64,000 nucleotides of DNA. Source: Doris montereyensis. Its lineage: Eukaryota > Mollusca > Gastropoda > Nudibranchia > Dorididae. Numbering within the stretch: the stretch's first letter is position 1; each line of letters starts with the position of its first letter. The notes under the pieces were generated by a model. It did no database searches. It had not been told where the DNA came from and saw only the letters and a program-made list of their open reading frames with translations. Both the position numbers and the translations under genes were made by a program. The stretch lies in the NCBI GenBank assembly GCA_037039925.1, contig JAXRKP010000015.1, forward strand, positions 15,001-79,000. The letters run 5' to 3'. Positions 63,721-64,000 of the stretch are shown here, piece by piece.

Positions 63721-64000
63721 TATGTATAACATTGAATTCATTGCATACAAATGATTCACATTTTCGCAAAATAGCTATTGTTGTCTAATTATTTTGTCCT
63801 GGCCAATTTGAACGCCAGGCTGAGTCAGAAGCATTAACAATTTGTTTATAAATTCTTTAACTGTGATAAACTTAACTAAGGTTTGAACATCCTTAGGTCA
63901 GGTACATTTGCTATACATATATTGCTTGAACACACACAGGGTATTTCACCCCCCCCCCCCCCAGCCTTTTCTCCTTTCCCTCCCGTAAATTTCAATCTTC

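Overview
This is a eukaryotic, almost certainly animal, genomic window. It is AT-rich, has long introns with GT/AG boundaries, and is full of microsatellites, tRNA-derived SINEs, non-LTR LINE fragments, Penelope-like elements, a Tc1-like relic and a piggyBac element. The only gene family I can name with confidence is the alpha subunit of the nascent polypeptide-associated complex (NACA). The repeat mix, the many short AGATCT-rich stretches and the SINE style suggest a lophotrochozoan, perhaps a gastropod mollusc. That placement is inference.

Layout. (1) 1-3.3 kb: repeats, including a ~45-bp minisatellite grown from a SINE-like repeat, and a relic RNase H domain on the minus strand. (2) 3.9-17.9 kb: the 3' part of a very large minus-strand gene. 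Three exons can be chained by splice phase: 17900-17675, 15609-7678 and 4113-3936. The product is a mostly disordered Ser/Thr-rich protein of at least ~2,780 residues ending in a SAM-like domain split over the last two exons. The giant exon reads through only if about ten small indels are allowed. (3) 18-31 kb: intergenic or intronic DNA holding LINE, Penelope, Tc1 and CR1/Jockey-like relics. (4) 31.6-40.8 kb and 44.5-56.1 kb: two complete, tandem, same-strand (minus) NACA genes, each with a non-coding first exon, six coding exons and a 3' UTR. A piggyBac transposase gene lies in an intron of the distal copy. A Penelope inverted repeat with hammerhead-ribozyme motifs sits just upstream of the proximal copy. 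(5) 56.7-64 kb: a LINE in head-to-head arrangement, a Penelope-like element with a YIDD reverse transcriptase, a long mixed microsatellite and a last retroelement relic.

How the parts relate. Both NACA copies keep the protein by mostly synonymous differences, which implies that both are or recently were functional. Yet both carry frame-breaking indels, mostly in short homopolymers. The same indel style affects the SAM-protein exon and the piggyBac gene, so residual sequencing error is the simplest common explanation. The main alternative is that the proximal NACA copy is a young pseudogene. Exon boundaries, phases and translations were read by hand; no alignment or database search was run.
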